Origin: Ditylenchus dipsaci
Lineage: Eukaryota > Nematoda > Chromadorea > Rhabditida > Anguinidae
DNA length: 64,000 bases
Assembly: GCA_004194705.1 (NCBI GenBank)
Contig: SADC01001324.1
Location: 186,001-250,000 of the forward strand
Direction of reading: 5' to 3'
Shown here: positions 32,820-45,427 of the stretch, piece after piece
Layout: every line of letters begins with the position of its first letter
How positions within the stretch are numbered: position 1 is the first letter of the stretch
Notes under the pieces: model-generated
Told to the model about the DNA's origin: nothing
Seen by the model: the letters and a program-made list of their open reading frames with translations, nothing else
Databases searched by the model: none
Made by a program: the position numbers and the translations under genes

Positions 32820-35800
32820 TGGGACTTATTTAAGTCGGGGTATTCGAGTTTGGGTTATGCAAGTTAATTAATGTGAGCTAAGGCTTGTGCGAGTTGAGTT
32901 TTCACTCATTTTTTTCGTTATTAGTTTGTCAGGTGTTGTCATTTTTATGTGTCGAATGGACTCATTTATGAGTGGTTTGCAAAATACTAGTTTTCGACTA
33001 CAATCCCGACAGGATTCTAGTTTTTAAAATGTTGGCCTTGATCCGTTTGCAAAATACTGGTTCTTTTGACCATAATCCGATAGGATTCTAGCTTTTAAAA
33101 TGTAGCCTTGATCCTGGCCTCGTCATTTCGCAAAATCGGCTCTATTCCACAATGGGGTAGGGTTTTTTTCGAGTTGGTACCCCTGTTGTTTTTTTCAAGG
33201 GTTGGCTAGCCTATTAAACCGAGGGCTGAAAAAGAAGGAACAAAAGAGAGAAGATACCTAAGGCCAAAGTGAGGGATGACAGCTTTAGGAATCTTCCTTG
33301 GATAGTATATTTTAAACATAAGTTTAATTTATTTCAAAGTCCCTTTTAACTTAAGCTAGGTAAATTTTGCATAAGCCTAAAAATGACGTAAAAAGTCCAT
33401 AGGCGGGACCAAGGCTACTCCCCTCGCCATTGTGGAATAGGGCCCGAAAATCCTATCCTGAAAAATTGAAAAAGTCGGATGTCCACATCAAAAAGCAGGA
33501 TTTTTTTTATTTCAAGGTACCTTTGAATTCAGACGAAATGTTTGCATTTCTCTGACTTTTTTTCCAAAAACCATTTTTTTTAAAAATGGTTGGCTTTATT
33601 ATAGAGGGTAACTTTATTTTTTCGATGTTTACTAGGGAGTGGCCAATTGGCTTTATTAGAAGAAATACGGTATCTTGATCCAGGACATTTGTTAAAAAAA
33701 AGACATTTGACTCTTTTTGGAGAAAAGTCCAGTGCTATCCAGTGCTTATTCTAAATTTGAAGCAAAAAAAAAGATTTTGATCAAAATTTCACCAATAAAA
33801 AAAGGTTTGGGTTACCGAAAAAAGGACAAATCTTTTTAAAAAGGACGGATCGAAACCTGTCTTAGACTCATGTTTAAGTCCGTCCTAATATACGCTGGTC
33901 AACTTTTGCCTAAGCCTGAAAAATCACAAAAAGCAATAGGGGACAAGGCTAAAAATGGAACGGTATGTCATATAGGGTGTCATATCTGCTGTCCTCCCAA
34001 AGCACCCAAACACTTTTTAAACGTGTAGAATTTTTAGATTGCCGCCGACTATTTTAAAGATTTGCTTGAATTGATTTTTTTTCACTAAAGTAAACAGTAC
34101 TAGAAAGCGTGCCTGGATTCCCTACAAAGATGGATTTTGAACATAGTTTTGATAACTAAAATCTATCGTATAAAGAAACTTTGGTATTCATTAGAGCTGA
34201 AGATTCGCACTTTTGCAATATTGCAATGAAATATTTTGGACACTCCCGTTCTCAATGCAATATGCAATGTCTTCAATACTCAATGTGCAATACCGTATTT
34301 TCTCTAATAGAAGCCCACCCTCTGAATTTGACTGACAAGCTCTAGTCTTATCTCTAGTATTCATCCAGCGTCACGTCACTAAAAAGGAATTGTGGTACCC
34401 GCCAGTATTTTTTAGCTTAGTACCAAAGGCTAAAAGCCAATTTTCGGTCAAAATTTTAAAAAACACGCTCTAAAAACACGCGTTTCACGAAAAACATGAA
34501 AAATGCATTAGAATTTTGAAAAGGTTTGGAAAAACGAAAAACTTCAAAAATTTTGAATTGTCGTAAAATGAAAAAAGTTAACGAAACCTTGTTTACCAAA
34601 TGTTGTTTTTACGTTTGAATATTTGAACTGATCAAAATTACGATTCCAACGCCAACTACATAAATTAATTTTTATTTGGCTTGTGAAAAATAGAAAAATC
34701 AGAATTGCATATTCCTAGTCCAAACTTCAATAATCAAAGGCCTCATTGAGTGGTCAACCCTCAAATTTGGCCTCTTCCAATTGAGATATGTCATACTCAA
34801 GACACTTCAAAAAGAGTTTTGCTTGAGAATGTCAGGCCTACGTGTCACACACAAGCACAAAATCATCTTTTTTTGAGCAACAACAATAATATATTATTCC
34901 AGCCCTAAAAATGGCATTGCAAAACAAGTGTTTTGGAATAAGAGAAAAAAGAAAAGCGTCAGCTTTAGGTCCTTCACTAAATTAGAAGAGGCACTCAAGA
35001 TGAGGGCTGTTTATTATTTGGCTGGAGGGAGAGCCCCATTTTAGGGGTATTATTATTACTACTACTACTGCCAAATGAAATATGATGAATGAGTGGAGCA
35101 GCAAGTGATTTAGTGTAATTAATGAGCTGAGTATACTATTAGCTTACCGAGAAGTGGTTGTGTGTTCAGGAGGAGGAGATATCCTCATGTGTTGACCAAC
35201 TTATCACTTTGCACTCGATTGCCCACCACTCCGTCTTCATGGAACAAAAGGGCTGCAAATATAAATAGTTATCTATGGATATGCTACTATTTCAATTTTA
35301 ATAGATTGTGCATGTGATCCCGGCTCTAGGTAAATTCATCTGAAGGTAAATTCATCTGCAAAGTTCGTATCCCTGTGGCGGACATCAGTTTGATTTTATT
35401 ATCGTTTTGGTCACTGCAGCTGGGCAAAAAAAGTCACTAGATGCATTTTCGATCAAGAGTCTTGCTCGGAATTATGTCTAAGGTAAGTGAGTGCGCGCAT
35501 CTCTAACTCTCAAGCCCCATGCGCCCGCTTCGGGGGCGCAGGGGGCTTGGTTGCTTGGGGTTGAGATGCGCACACCCACATACCTTAGACGCAAATCACT
35601 CGAAAGGGACTCTGGATGCATGAAAAATGTATGCATACCAGAGTTTATTTATGCGGTAGGCCCCAGCCAACAAAACTATCTTCCTTTTTGTTAGAAATTG
35701 GCACCTTTCTGGTCCATTTCTACCCAAATACAGACCTAAATCCCTTTAAAAATGGTCAAAATGAGTGATTTAGGTGGTCCCAAAACTCAGTTTTTATTGA

Positions 35801-36447
35801 CCAGAACTCAAAAATAATGCCTTTTTTTGAACTCCTGAGGCCATTTTAGGTCGATATAGGGTGTTTGGAAACACTTTGAAAAAAGTTGATTTGGAGGGGG
35901 GGGGGTATATCCAAGTAGCGCCCATATATTGGTGGAGGACTCGCACAAGTTACAACTTTAATATTGAAATACACGAGCAACTCTTGGTCTCCTCCCATTT
36001 TTCTAGCCTGTGTTTGGGGCGCATAGTAGACCTGCGTAGATTAAGACGGACTCTTACCTGTGACATAATTTACAATGACCTTCCAAACAGGTGTGAATTG
36101 AGGCATGAGATCTCTAAATTAGCTCTCCTCACAGAGATATTTTAGAAAAGGCGTGTTGTAGTGGATTAAGGCCCTTGTTTGAGGCATCCGAAAAATAAAG
36201 TCACCGGTGGCTCTATTAGAGGAAATACGGTATGTTTGAGTCCATCCTAACCTACGCTAGTCAACCCTTGCCTAAGCTTATAAATCACAAAAAAAAAAAA
36301 AACAACAGGGGACCAAGGCGAAAAAATGGACCGGTATGTCATGCAGGCAGATTACCGAATAAGGTAGTTTAGCCTTCCAGTTTTCCTATCATCTAATCCT
36401 CCATCGTCACTGAACTATCGTCGTCAGTCACACCTTCAAGTGGCCTA
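31505..36447. repeat. Large inverted repeat, arms of about 0.9-1 kb
   Basis: Sequence 31505-32420, including 'ttcagtgacgatggaggatt', 'gacataccggtccatttttt' and 'gtggtgga'-side repeats, reappears inverted at about 35555-36447. The palindromic core (32295-32545 and 35405-35675) lies at each inner edge. The spacer, about 32.55-35.40 kb, contains TE scraps (a 'taccgtattttctctaatag' end at 34291) and no gene I can recognise. Confidence 0.7.
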
Positions 36448-36934
36448 GGAATCTAACAGTGGTCGGTTGTGCAAGTTCTGCAATGCTCGCTACAAGTCAG
36501 ATGCGAAAAAAATAGAGAAACACTTGGAGGTTAGTTCTTATAAAAGTATGAAGCGTTCTAATTTTCTGTTTTTGCTTTAGAATTGAGTCATAGTCGGAGC
36601 CGGGGAGACAATTATCACTTTCTAATTATGTAGGAATTACTTCCCGCTTGAGTCATGCTTTTCCTTCACACTACTGATCTCCTTTTCAATGTCAAAGGTT
36701 CGACTCCCAGCTGATACATTTTTTCATTATTTTATTTTTCTGCGATATCTTCTTCATTTTCATGCTGATATCTTTTGAATATTTTTATTTTACAAGTATA
36801 ATTGCTTTCTTCATAGAAAATTTATGGCAATTATGGTCGACAAATATCGCAATCGCCACTAACCATTCACTTTTTTAACATTATCTATTAACCAATCCAC
36901 CTACCCTACTCAGCCAGAATTTTTTGGTTTAGGT

Positions 36935-37290
36935 ATCATCCAGGTGGTTTAGGTACCATCCAGGTGTTTTAGGTGATATCCAGATGGTTCGGGTACTATC
37001 CAGGTGGTTTTGGTAACATCCAGGTGTTTCGGGTGATATCCAGATGGTTTGGGTACTATCCAGATGATTTGGGTACCATCCAGGTGTTTCGGAAACATCC
37101 AGATGGTTTGGACACTATCCAGGTGATTTGGGTACCATCCAGTGTTTCGGGAAACATCCAGATGGTTTGGACACTATCCAGGTGATTTGGTACCATACCG
37201 GTGGTTTGGGTACCATTCAGTTGGTTGGGTACCATTCAGTTGGTTGGGTACCATTCAGGTGGTTTGGGTACCATCCAGATGGTTTAAGTA
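36935..37290. repeat. Minisatellite of about 20 bp, GGTTTGGGTACCATCCAG
   Basis: About 16 tandem units of 'ggtttgggtaccatccaggt' and variants (gatatccagatgg, aacatccagatgg) occur, with a KpnI-type GGTACC in many. It is followed at about 37315-37360 by 'ggtaattaccggtaattacc' palindromic sequence. The open frames are repeat translation. From 36448 to 36934 I see no gene; a B-box-like 'ggttcgactccc' at 36698-36709 has no matching tRNA. Confidence 0.75.
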
Positions 37291-37611
37291 TGCAAATAGT
37301 ATTTCTCCGCTTTTCGGGTAATTACCGGTAATTACCCGGTAATTACCGGAAAGTATTTCTCCGGAGAATTACCCAACCCTAATTTTGAGTACTTTGCCTA
37401 AGTTAGAAAAATCACAAAATTTAGCTTTAAAATATAATTTCACATGTAGGACCAAATGAGATTAGGTCCAAGTGAGTGGACCCCACACAAGTGTCAACGA
37501 AAATTGGTGCTTCTCATGAGATTCGACCTTTCTGATGAAAGTGATGTCCACCTCAAGGATTTCAACTTTGCAGATGAATTTACCGCAGATGAATTTACGG
37601 TCGCCCTGTGA

Positions 37612-37830
37612 TCCCTCTTTAAAGGGCACGCCCACGTTAATAAGAGGTGTTGCCCGAGAATTAAATTTTTTCCCTAATCATTGAAGCTCTGTATGTTTAA
37701 CTTGGTTTCTAACAAAACCATAGCTAAAATTAAATTCTAATCCTTGTTTTGTTAGAAACCAAGTTGAAAAACCGTAAAGAAGTTCAATGATTAGGAAAAT
37801 TTTTTTCGCTAGCGTGGGCATGCCCCTTTG
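37612..37830. repeat. Foldback related to 7724-7962
   Basis: The ends are 'tttaaagggcacgcccacg' and 'cgtgggcatgcccctttga'. Inner arms 'aacttggtttctaacaaaac' and 'ttgttagaaaccaagttga' are shared with 7724-7962. It is non-coding. From 37831 to 38820 there is a half TTAAAGGGGCATGC end (38130) and a lone pogo-like right end (about 38640-38680). An open stretch at 38373-38618 matches nothing I know. Confidence 0.65.
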
Positions 37831-38820
37831 AAGGTGAAAGTCCGTCACCAGTGAGAAGATTTTTAAAGGCGGGCACAGTCGGATTTTCATTTAAGGAAAC
37901 CCAGGAGACCAACTAAAAGCTGTCCTTATATAAGGTGGAAGGTCTAAACAAATATTTGATGTCTTTGTAAGGATTCTTTATTTGCATATTTAATTGTTAT
38001 TCAATGACGAAAAAGTATTTGTTTGAAGTAACCATGTGGAGATCATATATATAGTGGACCTTGAATTTTTTCGACGGCTTGATAGTTTGCTTTTTTGCGA
38101 ATCAGCCGAAGAATTTGCGTTGGCTCAAGTTAAAGGGGCATGCTCGTCGTTGATGGGAATATTTCAAAAGGCGGGTAGCAAGTCAATTCAAAAAATAATT
38201 ATTTTGAAATAGAAATTTGTTGAGTACTCTCCTTTTCGTTTCTGTTTTCGTTTCTGTTTAAGTTCGTCCTATTGCGCGCTTGCCTACCTTTCGCCTCAGC
38301 ACAAGCCATATTTCCAAATTGAATAAGGTATGAAAAACAAAATGAAACCAGAAAATGATAGTATAAAGATTATTGCGGGATATTATGACCACGGATATTG
38401 TATCCGAGTACGACGCTGAAGCAGCCAAAAACAGAATTCAGGGTGAACTTAGAATTCAGGGTCGATCTACCGTTCATTTGGTATTTCATAGATACTTTGA
38501 AGAAACTGCAAAAAGGAATGGATCAGCCCTACTCAGAATGGCTTCGTTAAATATAAGTTCAATCCATTCAACATTAAATGATCCATTTTTGTCCGCATCC
38601 TCACCGCACACGCACTAATCAAATCTTAGCCAGTTGTATGTTAATGGGAGTGTATGTTAATAGGAGATTCGACTATACGGTATGAATATGACAATTCGAT
38701 TTTTTTCATGAGATTTTTAAAAAAAATATTTTGATTTTGACAACATTTTCAGATTCTGTGTGAAAAGTTGGCCATGGGATATGTTAACAGATGAGCTATG
38801 TATAGATGCAACCCAATCAG

Positions 38821-39122
38821 TACAGTCGACTCTCGATAAACCGTCACCCCCAAAAGTTCCTTCCCGCCTAGAGTCCGACACTTTTTTAGCTCAATTTTCG
38901 AAAGCTCAATTTGTAACTTAAAAAATGGTTTTTTTGCCAAAACTGATTTGTCAGTCTAGTCCGAAATATCGCAAAGATTCGGATTTTGCCGATCATTTCT
39001 CAAAAGCTAAAATTTTGACCATTAAGACCCGCGCCTCTCAATAAGCCGTCACTCTATTTTAAAATAGGGTGACGGCTTATCGAGAGAACTTTGGGGTGAC
39101 GGTTTATCGAGAGTCGACTGTA
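38821..39122. mobile_element. Pogo-like MITE, 302 bp
   Basis: TA borders enclose 'CAGTCGACTCTCGATAAACC' and 'ggtttatcgagagtcgactg'; inner 'taagccgtcaccctattt'-type pairs follow. The terminal repeat and TA target are those of pogo/Tigger-like elements. It is non-coding. From 39123 to 40372 I see no gene. Confidence 0.78.
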
Positions 39123-40882
39123 CCAAACTTCGAATTTCACCGTTTCTAAGTTCATCAAGTTTTATTAGGATTCACAAAAAAATAAAAACACTTGAAGTAC
39201 AACTTGAGTAAATTTCAAACAATACATGTCTAACCCACACTATTCCGCAATTTTACCTCTAAAATAAGGAAATGAAATTTTTTATTATATTAAACCAAAA
39301 GCACGCCATTTAATTGTATGTGTATGGAAGCCATCTGAGTATAGGGGGGCTCAATTTGTAGCTTAAAAAATTGGTTGTCGGATTAGAGGTAGTAGCCACA
39401 AAGTTTCTATGGGAACAAATACACACGCAATCTAATCCCCACCCCTCTGCTCCAAACTAACAGCACGCTCACAAAATCTACTTTTATACAAAAAATTGAG
39501 GATATAAATGGAATTATTTCAATCACGTATCCGGACTCGAAACCAGAAATTATCAAGTCGGATACTCGGTTCCCGGCTTAAGACCCCAAATTTTACTGGA
39601 TATAATTGCTCGGACAACCGACTCTACAAGCCTAAATGAAACTAAATCTTGAATAGGGGGAGAAGACCAAAAAATGAGCTACATTACACCGCTTACTTGA
39701 ATAATTATTTTGGTTACTTTTGGTCATTTTGAAGGACCATTGCTGTCTACGGACATGGAAAATTTGACTATTTTAAATTCGCATGGGCAGTTTTTTTCCC
39801 GAAAATGCCAAATTTAAATTTTACTTCTTATTCGTGGCAAATCTTAAATTTATTTAATGAAGTTATCATGCAGCGGAAATCCGCTGTCTTGTCCAATCTG
39901 GCATTGTCGACTAGTCGATGATTCAAGATTTTGAAAAAAATTAAAAGCTGTAAATAGGAAAAAAATTGTTAAATATTTCAGATTAATTTAGCTGTCCTCC
40001 GCGAGTTCAAAAAGTCGTAATTTCCTTTGCCGTAGACGGCAATGGTTTTTTAAGGGCGTCAAACTAATAGATAGTTTATTTTAAAAAAATCTAGCAAATA
40101 ATCATGCTCATCACAAAATGTACCCAACACATGGTGTGCAATTATTTCGTAATCCAACATTATTTACTCAAGCTAAAACAACAGCAAAAATATGAGCTAA
40201 TGAGCAAATTAATCATTGTTTATGATTGGGTGCTTGAAGTCATTCACATCCGACAATTCCTTTGCCGATTTGAAGCAAACAACATAAACAATCAATACTT
40301 CTCTCTAAGCTGACAAAAAGCGTCAAACACCTGTTTAATTCTAGATATGTGCGTTTTTTTTCTAAATGTATCTTAACACTAGAACGGTCGAGCGGCCACT
40401 TTGTGCAGTTGGAGTCAGTTTTCGACGCTGATTCCGAATATGGTCACAGAATTTGCTAATTCGTTGTTTTGAGGTGGTAAACACCCCTTTGAATTTTGGA
40501 CACCAAAAATCAGTAACAGCTCGATAGTTTTACTTGTTACTCGAGAAGTATTTAATCGTGAGTCAAGCTTGATAGCTTGTTTGAAAGCTGAAATTCCGGC
40601 CTTTCTAGCTGTATATTACACACGGGTTGGTTGCAATAAAAAGTGTGCTTTTTAAAGTCTTTCAAAAACATATTCAAATTTTCAAATTTTAAACATCTAG
40701 AAAAAGTGCTTGTATTTTATTATAGAGACACCACTCAAAAATCGGATACGATAGGAAGAAAGAGCAGACAAACTGGGTCTAGAACGTCTATTTAAAAAAA
40801 GTTCGTTAGTTATTTGCTTGGTAAATTACATCAAACAAAATTGTGCAAAATTCGAAAAAAATAAACCGCGATTTGATCGAAT

Positions 40883-41275
40883 TCAAATATTTTTATGCAT
40901 CACAAATTTCAAAATACACAACAAAATGCAACCAGAACATTTATTTGCAGTGATCACATTTAGAAACTTCTTTCTTTGACCGTGAAGTTCGCAGTAAGGC
41001 CTATGGCATTTTGAGCATTCTTTTTGGCATCTTTTGTCGCAGGCGTAGCATCGTCCTTGGCAAATATAAGCTTTGACTGACTTCTTGTCGTCATTGGTGT
41101 AGCGTCGGCGATCTTGACGAGCGGTCTCATCGCAGGATATACAAATGGTCTTCGTCACTGCATGCTTTTCACAAATTGGCTTTTGACAACTTCCACAGCT
41201 AATAATCTTTGACCCACGGATTGTTGATCTGCAGATGTAGCAATGCTCTTCTTCAAGCTTGGCGGATGGGACCAT
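40883..41275 (-). CDS. Tandem piggyBac-type cysteine-rich (zinc) domains, no transposase core
   Basis: The minus frame from ATG 41275 encodes 130 residues, mostly two Cys-rich modules. Module 1 is CYICRSTIRGSKIISCGSC, then QKPICEKH...ICISC. Module 2 is CYACDKRCQKECSKCH, then RPYCELH...KCSGC. Spacing C-x2-C / C-x2-C-x4-C-x2-H / C-x2-C matches the C-terminal cross-brace zinc domain of piggyBac transposases, which binds the element's terminal repeats. The DDD core that normally precedes it is absent, and the domain is duplicated. The right arm carries the mirror copy on the plus strand. A product of this kind could occupy element ends without catalysis, which is inference. Alternatively the ORF is just a remnant. 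Confidence 0.7.
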   Translation of the reverse strand: MVPSAKLEEEHCYICRSTIRGSKIISCGSCQKPICEKHAVTKTICISCDETARQDRRRYTNDDKKSVKAYICQGRCYACDKRCQKECSKCHRPYCELHGQRKKFLNVITANKCSGCILLCILKFVMHKNI

Positions 41276-41344
41276 TTTCGCGTGAACGCTATAATATAGA
41301 TGATAATTTATACACATTTGGTCTAAATATACCTGCATATAAGT

Positions 41345-41690
41345 TTGAGCATTGCTACATCTGCAGATCAACAATCCGTGGGTCAAAGATTATTAGCTGT
41401 GGAAGTTGTCAAAAGCCAATTTGTGAAAAGCATGCAGTGACGAAGACCATTTGTATATCCTGCGATGAGACCGCTCGTCAAGATCGCCCGACCTACACTC
41501 AATGACAACAAGAAGTCAGTCAAAGCTTATATTTGCCAGGGACGATGCTACGCCTGCGACAAAAGATGCCAAAAAGAATGCTCAAAATGCCATAGGCTTA
41601 CTGCGAACTTCACCGGTCAAAGAAAGAAGTTTCTAAATGTGATCACTGCAAATAAATGTTCTGGTTGCATTTTTGTTGTGTATTTGAAAT
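41345..41690 (+). pseudogene. Right-arm copy of the zinc-domain ORF, frameshifted
   Basis: It mirrors 40883-41275. EHCYICRSTIRGSKIISC to CDETARQDR is intact. Then 'cgcccgacctacactcaatg' replaces the left arm's 'cgccgacgctacaccaatga', breaking the frame. The second module resumes in another frame (NDNKKSVKAYICQGRCYACD to KCSGC), with RPYCELH replaced by RLTANFT owing to small changes. So one arm is open and the other has begun to decay. Confidence 0.65.
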
Positions 41691-42539
41691 TTGTGATGCA
41701 TAAAATATTTGAATTCGATCAAATCGCGGTTTTATTTTTTTCGAATTTTGCAACAATTTTGTTTGATGTAAATTTACCAAGCAAATAACTAACGAACTTT
41801 TTTTTAAATAGACGTTCTAGACCCAGTTTTGTCTGCTCTTTCTTCCTATCGTATCCGATTTTTGAGTGGTGTCTCTATAATAAAAATACAAGCACTTTTT
41901 TCTAGATGTTTAAATTTGAAAATTTGAATATGTTTTTGAAAGACTTTAAAAAGCACACTTTTTATTGCAACCAACCCGTGTGTAATATACAGCTAGAAAG
42001 GCCGGAATTTCAGCTTTCAAACAAGCTATCAAGCTTGACTCACGATTAAATACTTCTCGAGTAACAAGTAAAACTATCGAGCTGTTACTGATTTTTGGTG
42101 TCCAAAATTCAAAGGGTGTTTACCACCTCAAAACAACGAATTAGCAAATTCTGTGACCATATTCGGAATCAGCGTCGAAAACTGACTCCAACTGCACAAA
42201 GTGGCCGCTCGACCGTTCTAGTGTTAAGTTTCAAACATGTAATCTGACCTTTTTCATAAAAAAAACTGTCGAAACTGAAAAATGCCGTCTTTTGACTGGA
42301 AAGTGCCGTCTTTTTTCTTTTAGTCAAACAGGTAAATATCTAAACAACTTTTTAAAAGGTGATTGTTATATCGCAGGGATAGGACGGAAGAGTAAAAGAG
42401 TCGGAAAAAAAATCGGAACCGGAAGTGAAAAAAAATTAAAAATCGAAGAAATGGGAAGAAAAAAGTGCCGGGAATCGGAAGACGAAAATCAGAATAAAAT
42501 TGAAAGTTTTTTAGAAATTAAAAAAAAATTTTGAGTTAA

Positions 42540-43035
42540 AGGGGCGGTATGCACTTCATATATGTATCAGCTAGGTCACAGGTTCGAATAATTACAGGGT
42601 GCACATCTTATCTTTTATGCCATTTTCAGTGACTAAGTTCTGAGGCCAAAAAGTAATTAATAATCGATTAGAATCATCTGCAGCACTGCTTTACTGTCAG
42701 CAACTGCCTTAATTGCACAACTTGATCCAAATGATCGTCAAAATAAATGAAAGCCTAGAGTCTTAGTTACATATCGGTGTATAGAAGGATGTGCACTTGT
42801 ACAGAAAACTAAAAAATATTGATCAACCGGTGTGAAAAAACTAAAAATAATTAATTTTCAGATAAAATAGGTTTATGATAGGGTTCGGCTTATAAATCAG
42901 TTCCAGTAACTGTGAAACCCTGCACTGACGGTCTTATTGAATTGCTAACAGCTTAATAATCATTTTGACGACAAATTGATAAACAAAATATGAAGATGGG
43001 GTAAAAATATACACCCGTGGTATTCGAACTTGAAC
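42540..43035. repeat. Relative of the 26268-27011 foldback
   Basis: It shares 'gcagcactgctttactgtcagc', 'aactgcctt' and 'aggtcacaggttcga' with 26268-27011. The right end is less clear ('tattcgaacttgaacgatgacc'). No gene. 42228-42540 is AT-rich with no gene seen. Confidence 0.45.
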
Positions 43036-43136
43036 GATGACCAAGACCCTCTAGTTTGACTATTTTCTTCCGAAATTAGCCCCATTTTTAGAAATCGGAA
43101 AACGGAAGGAAAAAAGTAGCGTAAATAAAAAGATGG

Positions 43137-44012
43137 GGCTTGAGTTCAAATCAGACCCCCCCCCCCAAGGGGACTGATCAGGTGGAGGAGATAACTTCAT
43201 ATTCGTGTTTCCGACCACGATTTCATGAGGCAGCCGCGCGTTTTTTTGGTTTTGAGAAAAAAATTTTCGAACCACAGGGGGGGGTATCATGGTTTTTTAG
43301 TCAAAATTTGAAAAATTTAAATTGGCGCCTATTGAATTTAAAAGGGATTAAGGGCTGTATAGGGAGGGGAATAAAAGGGGGCTGCAAATAACACAGGCCC
43401 ACTAATAAGAAGATGTTGAACATAGTTTTGAATACTGGGCCTACCGCATAAATAAACTCTGGTATGCATGCTTTTCATGCATCCAGAGGCACTTTCGAGT
43501 GATTTGTGTCTAAGGTATGTGGGTGTGCGCATCTCAACTCCAAGCCCCCAAGCCTCTCAAGCCCCCACTCTCAAGCCCCCTGCGCCCCCTTCGGGGCGCA
43601 GGGGCTTGAGAGTTAGAGATGCGCGCACACACTTACCTTAGACATGATTCCGAGAAGTACTCTTGACCATAAAATGCATATAGAGTCTTTTTTGCCACAG
43701 CCCAGTTGAAAAAAATGGTGAGGCAGGCGAAGAATACAAAAATTTTGAATTTTTAACGTTCTGCCATAAAAGTGGCCCCCTTTTATTCCCTTCCCTCCCA
43801 ATACAGCCCTTAATCCCTTTAAAATTCAAAAGGCGCCAATTTGAATTTTTCAAATTTTGACTAAAAAACATGATACCCCCTGTGGTTCGAAAAATATTTT
43901 TTTCTCAGAACCAAAAAAACGCGCGCTTTCTCATGAAATCGGGGTCGAGAACACGAATATGAAGTTATCTCCTCCACCTGATCAGTCGCCGTGGGGGGGG
44001 GGGGTTGGATTC
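43137..44012. repeat. Foldback centred on the palindromic core
   Basis: Arms (43137-43420 and 43735-44012) pair 'gatcaggtggaggagataac' with 'gttatctcctccacctgatc', and 'ggttttttagtcaaaatttg' with its complement. The palindromic core, with 'cccccttcggggcgcagggg', forms the centre (43430-43700). A diverged single arm is at 4010-4250. 44013-44812 holds a 'tttctaatgatgcatcattg' repeat and no gene. Confidence 0.75.
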
Positions 44013-44812
44013 GTCACTGCAACCGAAGATGGAAATCTAAATTCCGTCCCATCCCTGTTATATCGGATTGATAGGAGACACAACAGTGATAACACTAGCC
44101 CTGCGAATCTAGTTTCTAATGATGCATCATTGTTACAATATCTTCGCAAAATGTAGCACAAAAAGATAAAAATGTGAATCAAATTATTTTTACGATTTCC
44201 TTCTTATGTGTTTTTGCGAAGATGTTGTAGCAAATAATACGCCGTTAGAACTTACGGTTACAGACCTCCCTAATAGTGTTATTATTTTAAAAAAAAAAAG
44301 TTGTATAGATATCTGGCAGTATTCAACTTTTCTCTCTAAGAATAAAAAAAGACGGCAATTTTCAGTTTCGACCAAAAAATTAACGCAACACAAAGAACAA
44401 ATTCTTAATCGGTTTTGATGAATTCATTGCAACTGGACATTTTGACCTCCTTAACAGCCGTTTAAGAACGCAAGCCATGAAAACTGATTTGGGTAGATAA
44501 AAGGCAACATTGAAATTCTGACGACGGCTTCTTTATCATATCTGCTAATTTTGAATTATAGACTTACCATCCGATTTCAAATTCCACTCGAAACAATAAA
44601 TATTTGAATCTTAAGTGCGCACACTATGATGCAGCTAAGTCGCAACCCCCTTCCCCCCCCCCACGTACACTACCGATTTAGTTTATTTCGATTTTGGTTA
44701 AACAACTGAAAAATACCAAGATCAACCAAAGTTTTTCCGGGTTTCAACAATTTGAAAAAAGTTAAAAAATAAAAACAATTTAATTTTGAAAATAAACCTT
44801 TTGCTTTTTAAA

Positions 44813-44920
44813 TCACTCACAATTTTGTTCGATCCTGCTCAACGGCGGCACATTCACATTTCTTCGGCTTTTAAGTGGCGGAAATACCACAGATTGATCA
44901 GTGGGCTTGGGTTGGTTCAT
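44813..44920 (-). CDS. Orphan coding-exon candidate
   Basis: The minus strand reads MNQPKPTDQSVVFPPLKSRR, then NVNVPPLSRIEQN, from ATG 44920. It ends in-frame at TGA (44815-44813), but a 'gtgagt' donor overlaps the last codons (44820-44815), so it may be a first coding exon. Proline/basic composition and GC-richer codons look exonic. I do not recognise the family and find no second exon with confidence. Confidence 0.35.
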   Translation of the reverse strand: MNQPKPTDQSVVFPPLKSRRNVNVPPLSRIEQNCE

Positions 44921-45427
44921 TAATAGACATTTAACAAATTTCAGCAATACAAAAAATAAAAATTTCGAAATCAATATGTGTGATTCTTACTTACAAGTTA
45001 TTGGCAGGGGGGGTATAGTGTCACTATTTTATGATGACACACTCACTCACACTCCTTCTAGCAGCAGCAGCAGATACTTGGAGATTTAAGTGGCTGGTTA
45101 GCTAATGATGTGAAAATTGTGTTGTTGTTTGTGAGGGCCCCCATTATCTGCCGCCTCTCACCTAGCATGTCACACAGATATCACCCAAAGTGATCTGCAA
45201 GACTTTTTAAATTTGCTTCGGAAAATAGACAGTGGTCTTTAAATTAAGCTGTAATGACATATAAGAAAATTATTAAAAAACTGAATTATAAACAGCAGAC
45301 AACACAATATTCTTTTTTATTAATTTAAATATATTTTTAATGTATTTTTTACTTACGGCTAATTAACTATGTTTTATAATAAAATGTAGCTAACAAGGAG
45401 AATATACAAGCACTCTTTCCAATGTGA

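Larger units (their letters stand above)
40373..42227. mobile_element. Palindromic piggyBac-type element (TTAA-flanked)
   Basis: TTAA at 40373-40376 and 42224-42227 flanks the ends 'CACTAGAACGGTCGAGCGGC' and the exact complement 'gccgctcgaccgttctagtg'. TTAA targets and CNCTAGAA ends are hallmarks of the piggyBac superfamily. The whole 1.85 kb is an inverted duplication: arms of about 0.9 kb meet around 41280-41345. Each arm encodes a zinc-binding domain (see 40883-41275). No DDD catalytic core is present, so it cannot move without help. The near identity of the arms implies recent formation or ongoing gene conversion. Confidence 0.85.

Noticed and set aside
36690..36715. tRNA T-arm (ggttcgactccc)
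   Set aside because: No matching acceptor, D-arm or A-box within tRNA distance.
36973..37331. Long open frames with repeated ISRWFGYYPG/TIQVF peptides
   Set aside because: They are direct translations of the GGTTTGGGTACCATCCAG minisatellite and change frame freely.
38373..38618. 81-residue open frame starting MRDIMTTDIVSEYDAEAAKN as a transposase
   Set aside because: No DDE/DDD signature or helix-turn-helix that I can see; it lies near a lone pogo-like end but cannot be assigned.
43060..44182. Mirror-image open frames on both strands as paralogous genes
   Set aside because: They are the two arms of one foldback element read in opposite directions.
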